Positions 25,101 through 33,754 of a stretch of 64,000 bases of DNA are shown here, in pieces. Position 1 is the stretch's first letter; the number at the start of each line of letters is the position of its first letter. Below the pieces are notes generated by a model, which saw only the letters and a list, made by a program, of their open reading frames with translations, ran no database searches and had not been told where the DNA came from. The translations under genes and the position numbers were made by a program. The stretch comes from Methylocystaceae bacterium (GTDB lineage Bacteria > Pseudomonadota > Alphaproteobacteria > Rhodospirillales > Terasakiellaceae): assembly GCA_013373205.1 (NCBI GenBank), contig JABXIG010000003.1, positions 124,001 through 188,000 of the forward strand, read 5' to 3'.

Positions 25101-26441
25101 ATGGCAGGGATGAAACCATATCAAGAGACAGAAGCATTCTTTAGTGATTTGTTTGATGACCTGTTTCCTCTTTTAAGAAGTATCACGGGGCCGGGTCTGC
25201 GTGAAAGTTATCGTATTCTTGGACAGTACATGCCGTTTGAGAAGATGCGGGTGAATTCGGGTGAAAAGGTTTTTGACTGGACTGTGCCTGAAGAATGGCG
25301 GTGTAGCGAAGCATATCTGGAAGGTCCGGACGGTACACGTGTTGTTGATATGGCTGTATCCAATCTGCATGTTCTTAACTATTCTGCCCCGGTTGATGAG
25401 ACTTTATCGTTAGAAGATCTGCAAGCGCATTTATACAGTAATCCTGATTTGCCGACAGCTGTGCCTTACGTTGCGAGTTATTATAGTCGCAAATGGGGGT
25501 TTTGCCTAAGTCATCAGCAAAGGGAACAGCTTGATCCTGGCATGTATCGCGCGGTTATTAAAAGTGAGTTTATCCAGGGCGGTGTCGACCTTGTGCAATC
25601 CCAATTATCGGGTCAGAGCGATAAAGAAATTCTTCTGTCCTCTTATATGTGCCACCCTTCCTTGGCGAATAATGAACTCAGTGGCCCCCTTGTATTACTG
25701 GGGCTCTATCACCGAATAAAAAGTTGGAAGAGCCGACGACACAACTTTCGTTTTGTGCTTCATCCAGAAACCATTGGCAGTTTATGCTTCCTTCATCTCC
25801 ATCATGAGGAGCTGCGGAAAAATTTGGTAGGTGGTGCGGTTTTAAACATGATGGGGGGGAAGCAAACCTCATTAATGTTCAAGCATTCTGTGTTGGAAAA
25901 TGGTGTCATTGATAAAGCGGTTACACATTTATCGAAACTTGGGCATGATGTGCGCACTATGGGCTTTGACCCGAACAGTGGGGCAGATGAACGCCAGTAT
26001 GCCTCGCCCGGTTTTCAATTTCCTGTGTTGAATGTCAGTCGGGACTTTTATCCGGGATATGAAGGTTATCATAGCTCTTTGGATACCAAAGAATATATGG
26101 ATATTAAACAAATTATGCGCTCCATTGACGAGCTCGAACAGGTTCTTAAAGCGGCGGATGAATGTGTGAAATATCAAAACTTGGCCCCGTATGGTGAACC
26201 TCAGCTGGGGCCGCGCGGGTTATACGAAACGTTTTCGTATGTCGACCCAGACCTTTCGGATCAAGAAAATCGACAAAAAAGATTTGAGGAAATGTGCCGC
26301 ATTAAAATGTTGTTGACCTATTGTGATGGCAAAAATGATGCAATTGATATCGCAGAGAAATATAATTGTTCAGTTTTGGATATGAGCCAAACGATAGAAA
26401 CGCTGGAACATCATGATTTGCTCCAAATGATTAAGCTGTGA
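25101..26441 (+). CDS. DUF4910 aminopeptidase-like protein of polysaccharide loci
   Basis: This 446-residue protein resembles the family with an M28-peptidase-like core, an inserted DUF2172 domain and a C-terminal winged helix. Possible metal ligands are seen in MCHPSLANNELSGP, HPETIGS, GADERQ and YHSSLDT. The last 70 residues (MLLTYCDGKNDAIDIAEKYN onward) look like a winged helix. Members occur in polysaccharide and flagellin-modification clusters, but their substrate is unknown to me; hydrolysis or transfer at an amide bond on a sugar is a possibility. It is 25 bp from pseB and 129 bp ahead of an ACP gene, so a new translational block begins after it. A G7 run lies within it at about 25853-25859. 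Confidence 0.75.
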   Translation: MAGMKPYQETEAFFSDLFDDLFPLLRSITGPGLRESYRILGQYMPFEKMRVNSGEKVFDWTVPEEWRCSEAYLEGPDGTRVVDMAVSNLHVLNYSAPVDETLSLEDLQAHLYSNPDLPTAVPYVASYYSRKWGFCLSHQQREQLDPGMYRAVIKSEFIQGGVDLVQSQLSGQSDKEILLSSYMCHPSLANNELSGPLVLLGLYHRIKSWKSRRHNFRFVLHPETIGSLCFLHLHHEELRKNLVGGAVLNMMGGKQTSLMFKHSVLENGVIDKAVTHLSKLGHDVRTMGFDPNSGADERQYASPGFQFPVLNVSRDFYPGYEGYHSSLDTKEYMDIKQIMRSIDELEQVLKAADECVKYQNLAPYGEPQLGPRGLYETFSYVDPDLSDQENRQKRFEEMCRIKMLLTYCDGKNDAIDIAEKYNCSVLDMSQTIETLEHHDLLQMIKL

Positions 26442-26570
26442 TGCCATTCGCTAGAGGTGTAATGACAATATTTGCCATCCCCTTTTACCCGTTGTTTTGT
26501 GTTGGTGCTTCTGTTATTGATTTAAGGTGAAATCAACCTAGAATGATCCGAAAAAGTGAGAGGTAAGGTA

Positions 26571-26810
26571 GTGAATAACAAGGAAAAATACGATCAAGCA
26601 TTCATCGAGAGTTTTTCTGTTGAAGCAGATGCACTTAATGAAAACCTGACTTATCAATCAATTGCAGAATGGGATTCAGTCGGTCATATGGGATTGATCG
26701 CAGCGTTGGAAGATGCCTTCGATATCATGATGGATACAGAAGATATCATTGAGTTTGGCTCTTATACAATTGGTATCGATATTATGAAAAAATATAAGGT
26801 TGAGATTTGA
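26571..26810 (+). CDS. Acyl carrier protein 1
   Basis: This 79-residue acidic ACP begins at GTG 26571, five bases after AGGTAAGG; an upstream GTG at 26556 lacks such a site. The phosphopantetheine serine is in EWDSVGHMGLIAALED (the DS motif), followed by an acidic helix II and FDIMMDTEDIIEFGS. It is unlike the generic fatty-acid ACP (GADSLD) and belongs to the stand-alone type used with dedicated ligases. The next gene, an acyl-AMP ligase, starts at TTG inside the ACP stop (TTGA), so the two are coupled and the ligase is the probable loading enzyme. Confidence 0.88.
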   Translation: MNNKEKYDQAFIESFSVEADALNENLTYQSIAEWDSVGHMGLIAALEDAFDIMMDTEDIIEFGSYTIGIDIMKKYKVEI

Positions 26811-28231
26811 CAAACGGCTTCATTTGCCAGAACAACCCAACAGGCCTCGCCGTTGTCACTCATGACGGCACGCATATAACCTATCAGCAGCTCCTCAAGG
26901 ACGTCCACAAGAGTGCCAGCTTCCTTTTTGAACGGGAGCTGTTATTCATTGTTGGCGCAAATGATTATCCGACCCTTTTGTTTTATCTTGCGGCCCTGGA
27001 GTGTGGCGCAGTCCCGCTTATCCTGAGCGCGGATGTGGATGCACAACTGCTCACGAATTTGATCAATATTTATGCGCCGAATAAAGTTTTAATCGGGGCC
27101 TTACCAGATAGTTTGTCTACGCAATATGAAAAATGCGGGCAACATGCGGCGTTGTCACTTTTTCAACAGGTTAATCCCCGTTCGTTAGAGGTCCACCCGG
27201 ATCTTGGTTTTCTTGCGGCAACATCGGGTTCAACAGGTGCCCCAAAACTTGTTCGATTATCTGTTGAGAATTTGGTCGAGAATGCCAAATCAATTTCACA
27301 ATATCTTGAGATCGCTCAAGATGATCGGGCGATGGCCTCGCTTCCCATTAGTTATTCTTACGGCCTGTCTATTATTAATAGTCATCTTTATGCGGGTGGT
27401 TCCATTATATTGTCTAATCGCTCTATCTTGGAGCCAGAATATTGGCAGAGCATAAGGGACCATCAGGTGACGAGTTTCGCAGGTGTCCCATTTCATTACG
27501 AGATGTTGTTGCGTTTGCGCCTGGAACGATTAAATGTCCCCTCCTTACGTAAAATGACCCAGGCCGGGGGCAAGCTAAAACCCACATATATTAAAAAAAT
27601 ATACAATTCCTGTAGAGATTTAGGGATAAAATTCTGGACCATGTATGGGCAAACTGAAGCATCCCCGCGAATTTCCTATTTAGCGCCTGAAAAAACATTG
27701 GATAAGCTTTCCAGCATCGGACAGGCTATTCCGAATGGGCGCCTGTGGGTCCGAAATCAGGAGGGGGAGGATATATCTTTTACGAACCAAGTTGGCGAAC
27801 TGGTGTATGAAGGTCCGAATGTGTGCTTGGGCTATGCGGAAAGTGAACAAGATCTGTCACTGGGGGATGTAAATGATAAAAGGCTAAACACCGGGGATCT
27901 TGCACGCTGTGATGAAGACGGGTATTTCTTTATTGAAGGTCGGATGAGCCGTTTTCTGAAAATTTACGGAAACCGAATTTCGCTTGATCAGGTGGAAAAA
28001 GTTGTCTGTGCAAAGGGCATGGAATGCGCAGCCTATGGTGAGGATGACCATTTATGGGTTAGCATTGTCTCTGAAAATGCTGAGGAAACAGAAAATTTGA
28101 AGCTTGAAATTGCAAAGATTTTGGGCCTAAATTCAAAAGCAATTACCTGTGTAGAAACAACCGATCTGCCGCGAATGGCTTCAGGAAAGGTAGACTATCA
28201 ATGTCTGAAGAGGGCGATGCAGGAAGCATAA
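26807..28231 (+). CDS. Acyl-AMP/acyl-CoA ligase 1 (ANL family)
   Basis: This 474-residue adenylating enzyme starts at TTG overlapping the ACP stop. The phosphate-binding motif TSGSTGAPK is at 139-147. MYGQTEASPRISYL and LNTGDLARCDEDGYFFIEGR follow, and the C-terminal catalytic lysine motif is LPRMASGKVD. It would activate a carboxylic acid as the acyl-adenylate and load it on the neighbouring ACP or CoA. Its 3' end overlaps the LuxE-like gene by 31 bp. The acid it uses cannot be read from sequence. It is roughly 30-50 residues shorter than typical family members, with a reduced N-terminus. Confidence 0.88.
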   Translation: MTNGFICQNNPTGLAVVTHDGTHITYQQLLKDVHKSASFLFERELLFIVGANDYPTLLFYLAALECGAVPLILSADVDAQLLTNLINIYAPNKVLIGALPDSLSTQYEKCGQHAALSLFQQVNPRSLEVHPDLGFLAATSGSTGAPKLVRLSVENLVENAKSISQYLEIAQDDRAMASLPISYSYGLSIINSHLYAGGSIILSNRSILEPEYWQSIRDHQVTSFAGVPFHYEMLLRLRLERLNVPSLRKMTQAGGKLKPTYIKKIYNSCRDLGIKFWTMYGQTEASPRISYLAPEKTLDKLSSIGQAIPNGRLWVRNQEGEDISFTNQVGELVYEGPNVCLGYAESEQDLSLGDVNDKRLNTGDLARCDEDGYFFIEGRMSRFLKIYGNRISLDQVEKVVCAKGMECAAYGEDDHLWVSIVSENAEETENLKLEIAKILGLNSKAITCVETTDLPRMASGKVDYQCLKRAMQEA

Positions 28232-29286
28232 CGGACTGGCCGACCTACGGCTGGTCAGGACCTCAAAAAGAAAAGTATTTTCTTTCAGAGATGAAGCGTT
28301 TGACGCAATTGCACCGTCAGGCATGCCCGGCTTATGATAAAATTGTTGGGAAAATTGACTTTTTGTCTCAGGATATGATCTCGCTTGAAACGATACCTTT
28401 TATTCCGGTCAGGTTGTTTAAGTTACAAAAGCTGTTGAGCGTTTCCAAAGAAGAAATCATTAAAACGATGACGTCGTCGGGCACAAGTGGCCAAGCTGTC
28501 TCCCAGATTTTTCTGGATAAGCAGACCTCAGCTTTACAGGTAAAGGTTCTGGCTCGGATTATGGCTGATGTGATTGGGTCCAAACGTTTACCCATGCTGG
28601 TTATTGATTGTAAAGCAACGGTATCTGATCGTTTGCGGTTTTCAGCGCGGACGGCTGGTATCCTCGGGTTTTCAATGTTTGGGCGTCAGGTGGAATATGC
28701 GCTGGATGATGATATGACCCTGAATTTGGAGCGTGTGGAAAAGTTTGTGTCCAAACACGCAGGTCAGCCTATCCTTGTCTTTGGTTTTACTTTTATGGTC
28801 TGGCAACACCTTGTACGTACCTTAGAGGAGTCTGGACAAAAGATAAATTTGGAAGGGGCAATCCTTATTCATGGTGGGGGATGGAAGAAATTAATTTCAG
28901 ACGCTGTTGATCCACAGGAATATAAGGAACGCATAAAAAGCGTATTGAATATCAAGAAAGTTCATAACTATTACGGGATGGTTGAACAGACAGGGTCCAT
29001 CTTTATGGAATGTGAATATGGTCATTTGCATGCGTCTGCATGGTCTGATGTTATTATCAGGGATAGTCGAGATTTTTCAGTGTGCAAAGATGGTCAAACG
29101 GGGCTTGTTCAGCTTCTATCCGTCATCCCGCACAGTTATCCAGGCCATTCTATCCTGAGTGAAGATATCGGGCGGGTGCTTGGCCGTGACGATTGTCCAT
29201 GTCAACGCAAAGGAACGTATTTTGCGATTGAAGGTCGTCTGGAAAATGCAGAGATAAGAGGCTGTAGTGATACCTTTAATGGATGA
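28201..29286 (+). CDS. LuxE-like acyl-protein synthetase
   Basis: This 361-residue protein matches the LuxE/PaaK-like adenylating family. Landmarks are TMTSSGTSGQAVSQIFLD (the phosphate loop SSGTSG), ILIHGGGWKKL, KVHNYYGMVEQTGSIFMECE and a late SILSEDIGRVLGRDDCPC. The C-terminal tail contains RGCS with Cys355, matching the position of the acyl-accepting Cys near the LuxE C-terminus. LuxE activates a fatty acid and passes the acyl group to LuxC for reduction to an aldehyde. No luxA, luxB or luxD is present, so bioluminescence is not implied. It overlaps both the ligase before it and the LuxC-like gene after it. Confidence 0.87.
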   Translation: MSEEGDAGSITDWPTYGWSGPQKEKYFLSEMKRLTQLHRQACPAYDKIVGKIDFLSQDMISLETIPFIPVRLFKLQKLLSVSKEEIIKTMTSSGTSGQAVSQIFLDKQTSALQVKVLARIMADVIGSKRLPMLVIDCKATVSDRLRFSARTAGILGFSMFGRQVEYALDDDMTLNLERVEKFVSKHAGQPILVFGFTFMVWQHLVRTLEESGQKINLEGAILIHGGGWKKLISDAVDPQEYKERIKSVLNIKKVHNYYGMVEQTGSIFMECEYGHLHASAWSDVIIRDSRDFSVCKDGQTGLVQLLSVIPHSYPGHSILSEDIGRVLGRDDCPCQRKGTYFAIEGRLENAEIRGCSDTFNG

Positions 29287-30484
29287 TATTCAAGCGGATA
29301 TGAACGTGCTGGTCGGAGATCTCGCAACTCTTTCCAATCGGCCGGCCATCGCATGGGAGCCCATGAGACTGGCATTTTTGGCTGATCTTTCCAGATCATT
29401 ACTGAAACACCCCCTTTGTAAGACGATGGCGGATGTTACGACTTTTGCCTATTGGATCCGTAAAGCCAATTTGCAGACTTTGAAAGACAGGTTTACGTCT
29501 GATGCAGGGATGCAAGTTGGTGTGGGGGTGACGTTTCATATCTGTCCTTCGAATGTTGCGGTTAATTTCGCCTATTCCTTAGTTTTTGGCTTATTGGCGG
29601 GGAATACATGTGTTTTACGCCTTGCAACAAAGGAAACGCCTGTTGACAGACTTATTGTCGAGGCCATCCGTGATGTCCTTAGTCAAGCGATGTATCAAGA
29701 CCTTAAAGATGCTATTCTTTTGATGCGCTACGAGAGAAATGAAAAATTGAATGCTTACTGGCTGGGGCAGGCAGATGGGCGTGTGATTTGGGGCGGAGAT
29801 GAGACAGTCAATCACATGCGCCGCTATCAAACACCACCGCGATCCCGCGAAATTACTTTTGCGGACCGTTACTCATTTTGTGCCCTAAAACCGGACGCAG
29901 TCTTGGCGTGTTCTGAGGAGGACCTGCTGAAAATCTGTCAGAAGCTGTTTTATGACATTTATTTGATGGACCAGGCTGCGTGTTCGTCTCCTCAGTTGAT
30001 TGTCTGGGTTGGGGAACAGGACAAAATAAGGGCGGCAAAAGAAAAGCTATGGTCACTTTTTTACAGCTTTTGTCAGACACAATATGAAATCACCCCCATT
30101 CAAGTGATGAATAAGTTCAGTCAGATTTGCGTTAATGCGTCTGAATATGACGCAATTGATCAAGTTGTCAGTCATGATAATTTACTCTATCGATCACAAC
30201 TGAATGACGTTAAGAATGGTTTGGAACATTATCGGGGGTATGCGGGGGCTGTTTTAGAAGCCTCACTCTCGCATCTTTCAGAAATGGAAAAGGTGGTGAC
30301 GCAAACCTATCAAACCATGACCTATTTCGGGTTTGAACAGGTCGAACTGGAAGATTTTATGCGAACAAGTCGGGTGCGTGGGATTGATCGCATCGTGCCA
30401 ATCGGGCAAGCTGTTGATATGGATATCATATGGGATGGCTATGAAATTATTTCGAGTCTCTCGCGCCTCGTCGATATCCGTTAA
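29267..30484 (+). CDS. LuxC-like acyl reductase (aldehyde-forming)
   Basis: This 405-residue protein belongs to the LuxC acyl-CoA reductase family, an aldehyde-dehydrogenase-like fold. The catalytic cysteine motif LMDQAACSSPQ is present (Cys239). FHICPSNVAVNFAYSLVFGLLAGN and VIWGGDETVNHMR also match. It would reduce an acyl group received from LuxE to an aldehyde with NADPH. GTG 29267 is taken as start because AAGAGG lies six bases upstream; ATG 29279 is the alternative. Both overlap the LuxE-like gene. In this operon it stands beside a two-subunit transketolase, whose usual acceptors are aldehydes. Confidence 0.9.
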   Translation: MIPLMDDIQADMNVLVGDLATLSNRPAIAWEPMRLAFLADLSRSLLKHPLCKTMADVTTFAYWIRKANLQTLKDRFTSDAGMQVGVGVTFHICPSNVAVNFAYSLVFGLLAGNTCVLRLATKETPVDRLIVEAIRDVLSQAMYQDLKDAILLMRYERNEKLNAYWLGQADGRVIWGGDETVNHMRRYQTPPRSREITFADRYSFCALKPDAVLACSEEDLLKICQKLFYDIYLMDQAACSSPQLIVWVGEQDKIRAAKEKLWSLFYSFCQTQYEITPIQVMNKFSQICVNASEYDAIDQVVSHDNLLYRSQLNDVKNGLEHYRGYAGAVLEASLSHLSEMEKVVTQTYQTMTYFGFEQVELEDFMRTSRVRGIDRIVPIGQAVDMDIIWDGYEIISSLSRLVDIR

Positions 30485-30519
30485 TTTGATCTAATGATTT
30501 TTTAAACTATGGGGGCCTC

Positions 30520-30990
30520 ATGGATAAACTAACTTTGAACTGTCGCGAGCTGCAAGAGTACCAGCCCAATCGCTACCCGTTTTTGATGATAGATCATGTG
30601 GATGAGGTCGTGCCTGGTCAATATGCTAAAGGTTATAAAAACCTGACCAATAATGAATGGTACTTTCCCGTTCATTTTCCCGAAGGACCCAATATGCCCG
30701 GCGCTTTACAGCTAGAGGCACTGGCGCAGATGTTGACGGTTGCGATTACGACATTGCCCGGATTAAAGGGGAAAGTGACACACGCCTTGCAACATACCGT
30801 ACGCTTTAAACGCGAGGTGCTGCCGGGGGAAAAGCTGGATATCTCATGTGAAGTCCTGTCATGGAAACGTGGAATTTGTAAAGGTAAGGGAATTGCGTCG
30901 GTGAATGGTGAACCTGCTTGTGAAGCCGAAATGATGATCACTATTCCTGAAATTCTTGAAGAGTTTTTGCCGAAAGCAAAGGGAAAATGA
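30520..30990 (+). CDS. FabZ/FabA-like hotdog dehydratase 1
   Basis: This 156-residue hotdog-fold protein has the FabZ pattern NRYPFLMIDHVDEVVPGQYAKGYKNLTNNEWYF, read in its parts YPFLMID and KNLTNNEWYF. The catalytic His is in VHFPEGPNMPG and the catalytic Glu in LQLEALAQM. FabZ dehydrates 3-hydroxyacyl-ACP. Here a dedicated copy outside the fatty-acid genes suggests action on an acyl chain bound to the local ACP. It overlaps the GMC oxidoreductase start by 4 bp (ATGA). A second, more divergent FabZ-like gene lies in the convergent operon. Confidence 0.88.
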   Translation: MDKLTLNCRELQEYQPNRYPFLMIDHVDEVVPGQYAKGYKNLTNNEWYFPVHFPEGPNMPGALQLEALAQMLTVAITTLPGLKGKVTHALQHTVRFKREVLPGEKLDISCEVLSWKRGICKGKGIASVNGEPACEAEMMITIPEILEEFLPKAKGK

Positions 30991-32579
30991 ATAAGGCCGA
31001 TGTGCTTATTATCGGATCCGGGGCAAGTGGGGCAGCTGCTGCGTGGAGCCTAAGCAGGAATACTTCAAACCGTATCGTCTGTTTGGAACAAGGTGACGCC
31101 ACGAAAGCTGGTGACTACCCGACAAATAAAGTGAATTGGGAATTAGCACGTCATGGCACAGCCAGTTCAAACCCGAACGAGCGAAAGAATAAAGCGGATT
31201 ACCCCATTGATGACAACGGTTCCCCCATATCTTTAGCAAACTTTAACGGGTTTGGGGGGAGCACGATTTTATATTCTGGGCATTTTCCACGTTTTCATCC
31301 CTCTGACTTTGCAACATGTTCTTTGGATGGGGTCGGGGATGATTGGCCGCTGTGCTATGAGGACTTGGAACCCTATTTTAATGAAAATGAAAAAATGATG
31401 GGGGTTGCGGGTTTGGTCGGGGATCCTGCTTATCCTGAATATGACCGCTTGTTACCTCCTGTGCCTTTGGGAAAAGCTGGCCGTAAAATGGCCGAAACGT
31501 TTAACGAATTGGGCTGGCATTGGTGGCCGTCTTACAGTGCTATAAATACGTCGTCCCATGGTGGGCGGGCATCTTGTGTGAACTTGGGACCCTGCAATAC
31601 GGGCTGTGCACAAGGGGCGAAAGGCAGCGTCGATGTGACCTATTGGCCGCAGGCGCTGCGCCAAGGCGTAGAAGTGCGCACTGGCTGTTGCGTCTATGAA
31701 ATTTGTGTGGATAAATTTCATAAGATAACGGGTGTAAAGTATCTGAATGAAAAGGGTGAAGATTGTTTTATCGGGGCGAGCATTGTCGTGGTTGCTTGCA
31801 GTGGCATTGGGACGCCCCGCCTTTTGCTTAATTCTAAATCAGCAGCTTTTCCAGATGGTTTGTTGAACAATCATGATCTTGTTGGGCGAAACCTGATGGT
31901 GCATCCGCTAGGATATACCGAAGGTGTCTTTGAAGATGATCTACAATCAAGCGTAGGTCCACAAGGGTGCTGCATTTTATCCCAACAGTTTTATGAAAGC
32001 GATCCGGCAAATAAGTTCAAGCGAGGCTATACCATGCAGGTGCTACGGGGTAGTCCCGCTATGGAAACGGCAGTTTCTGCTTACATGATGCGAAGACTGC
32101 CTTTAGGCCCGGATCATCACAAAACATTCATGTCGCTTTTTAATCATAATATGGGCATTGCGGTTATATCAGAGGATTTACCGGAACATCATAATCGGGT
32201 TGAACTGGATGAACAGAATTGCGACGCAAACGGCATGCCGGGACTTAAAGTGAGTTATCGAGTGAGCGAAAATACCCAAGAGATGCTGAAACACGGTTTG
32301 GAGAAAAGCAAACTGCTCTTTCAACAGGCTGGGGCCAGGGTGACAGCGTCTTTTGCGCCGGTTAAACATGCAGGATGGCATTTGATGGGTACGGCAAGAA
32401 TGGGGAATGATCCTGAAAAATCGGTGGTCTCTCCTTTAGGGCAAGCGCATGCAGTGGAAAACCTTTTTATTGTAGATAGCAGTATTTTCGTAACCTCCGG
32501 CGCGGTCAACCCGGTCGCAACGGCGCAGGCTTTAACCCTTCGAATATGCGACCATATTCGGCAAAAGTTTGTGAACTAG
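30987..32579 (+). CDS. GMC-family FAD oxidoreductase
   Basis: This 530-residue flavoenzyme shows the N-terminal ADP-binding fold (VLIIGSGASG, residues 6-15), FGGSTILYSGHFPRFHPSDF and the C-terminal GMC block LMGTARMGNDPEKSVV then VDSSIFVTSGAVNPVATAQALTLR, read as SSIFVTSGAVNP. GMC enzymes oxidise alcohols or sugars at a primary or secondary hydroxyl. No Tat or Sec signal is visible, so it should be cytoplasmic. It is immediately followed by a small protein that may be its partner subunit, an arrangement known for gluconate 2-dehydrogenase-type enzymes. The substrate is unknown; a hydroxyl on a sugar or acyl intermediate is an inference from context. Confidence 0.87.
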   Translation: MNKADVLIIGSGASGAAAAWSLSRNTSNRIVCLEQGDATKAGDYPTNKVNWELARHGTASSNPNERKNKADYPIDDNGSPISLANFNGFGGSTILYSGHFPRFHPSDFATCSLDGVGDDWPLCYEDLEPYFNENEKMMGVAGLVGDPAYPEYDRLLPPVPLGKAGRKMAETFNELGWHWWPSYSAINTSSHGGRASCVNLGPCNTGCAQGAKGSVDVTYWPQALRQGVEVRTGCCVYEICVDKFHKITGVKYLNEKGEDCFIGASIVVVACSGIGTPRLLLNSKSAAFPDGLLNNHDLVGRNLMVHPLGYTEGVFEDDLQSSVGPQGCCILSQQFYESDPANKFKRGYTMQVLRGSPAMETAVSAYMMRRLPLGPDHHKTFMSLFNHNMGIAVISEDLPEHHNRVELDEQNCDANGMPGLKVSYRVSENTQEMLKHGLEKSKLLFQQAGARVTASFAPVKHAGWHLMGTARMGNDPEKSVVSPLGQAHAVENLFIVDSSIFVTSGAVNPVATAQALTLRICDHIRQKFVN

Positions 32580-33008
32580 ATGATGAAGTTAAAAGATATA
32601 TTTTACGATACGATTTTGCCGGGAGATCAGGATTTAAATTTGCCCGCAGCATCAAGGCTTGAGATAGATGACTATATGGCATCTGTGGGCGCAACAGAGA
32701 TGTTGGCACGCTACCTTGACTTACTTGATACACTGGCCCATGAAAAATTTAATCATGGTTTTGTGGACCTTTCAGCCGAAGACAGGTTGGCTTGCGTGAC
32801 ATTCAGCAAACGAAAAGATATAAGACTTTCAACGGCCATAATTGTAAACTGCCTAAAGTCCTACTATACTTGCGAGAGCGTTTTAAATATTTTGCCAACA
32901 GGAAGTGTCCCGCCATTTCCAGAGGGTAACGTGGTCGAAGGCGACGATTGGTCCATACTTGAAGATGTCTATGAAAGAGGGACGATTTATCGTCATATTC
33001 CTGAATGA
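32580..33008 (+). CDS. Small protein following GMC oxidoreductase (possible subunit-3-like partner)
   Basis: This 142-residue protein starts directly after the GMC stop. Its layout (KDIFYDTILPGDQDLNLPAA, a helix with a conserved DTILPG turn, then EKFNHGFVDLSAEDRLACV) resembles the gluconate 2-dehydrogenase subunit 3 family, which pairs with GMC dehydrogenases. Unlike exported members it has no Tat signal, in agreement with its signal-less partner. Similarity is weak and judged by eye. It overlaps the SDR gene by 4 bp. ATG 32583 is an equally possible start. Confidence 0.55.
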   Translation: MMKLKDIFYDTILPGDQDLNLPAASRLEIDDYMASVGATEMLARYLDLLDTLAHEKFNHGFVDLSAEDRLACVTFSKRKDIRLSTAIIVNCLKSYYTCESVLNILPTGSVPPFPEGNVVEGDDWSILEDVYERGTIYRHIPE

Positions 33009-33754
33009 CAGAAGAATCTGAAAACCTGCTACTTAAAGATCAAATCGCGATTGTCACTGGTGCAAATCGTGGGATTGGTAAAGCGGTGTGCGAAAAATTT
33101 ATGGAACATGGGGCGCAAGTGATTGCCTGTGTTCGCACAGTTTGCCCTTCCTTGCAGGAATGGGCAGAACCGCGGGGTGTCTTACATCAAGTCGAGCTGG
33201 ATTTAAGGGACGACGATGTGATTAAACAGGCAGTTAAATCGGTCCGCAGCTTATCGTCCAAGCCTGATATTTTAGTTAACTGTGCAGGCATTGCCAGCGG
33301 CGGCCTTTTTCAAATGGCTTCAATGCAGGAAATGCGTTCAGTCTTTGATGTTAACTTTTTTGGACTGATTGCCTTTAGTCAGGGGGTGTCTCGTTTGATG
33401 GCCCGCCAAAAGTCTGGGGCTATCGTGAATATATCATCGGCAACTGCGTCTTATATTGCATCTGGTACACTTTCATATGGCGCTGGTAAGGCTGCGCTGG
33501 AACGTGCCACACAAAGTATGGCAATGGAATTGGGGGCGATGGGCATTCGGGTGAATGCGGTTGCACCGGGCGTCACCCAAACCGATATGGCCGATTTGAT
33601 GGATGAACAGGCGCTAAGCGAAATGGTCAATCGTTCAGCCCTTAAAAAGGTAGCCCAACCGGAAGATATTGCCAATGCAGCTTTATTTCTGGCATCGGGC
33701 CTGTCCACACATTTAACGGGCCAGATTTTGCATGTCGATGGAGGTCTTTTCTAA
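33005..33754 (+). CDS. Short-chain dehydrogenase/reductase (FabG-like)
   Basis: This 249-residue classical SDR carries the cofactor motif TGANRGIG at 18-25, NCAG at 92-95, Ser144/145, Tyr158 and Lys162 (SYGAGK). The typical C-terminus is ASGLSTHLTGQILHVDGG. It would reduce a ketone or oxidise a hydroxyl using NAD(P)H. FabG-type activity on 3-ketoacyl-ACP or reduction of a ketol product of the neighbouring transketolase both fit; the sequence does not decide. It overlaps the genes on both sides, with ATGA at its start and a shared A at its stop. Confidence 0.92.
   Translation: MTEESENLLLKDQIAIVTGANRGIGKAVCEKFMEHGAQVIACVRTVCPSLQEWAEPRGVLHQVELDLRDDDVIKQAVKSVRSLSSKPDILVNCAGIASGGLFQMASMQEMRSVFDVNFFGLIAFSQGVSRLMARQKSGAIVNISSATASYIASGTLSYGAGKAALERATQSMAMELGAMGIRVNAVAPGVTQTDMADLMDEQALSEMVNRSALKKVAQPEDIANAALFLASGLSTHLTGQILHVDGGLF

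Noticed and set aside
28201-30484. A bioluminescence (lux) operon
   Set aside because: Only LuxE- and LuxC-like genes are present. No luciferase (luxA/luxB) or luxD is found in the window, and the neighbours are sugar and acyl-carrier genes.
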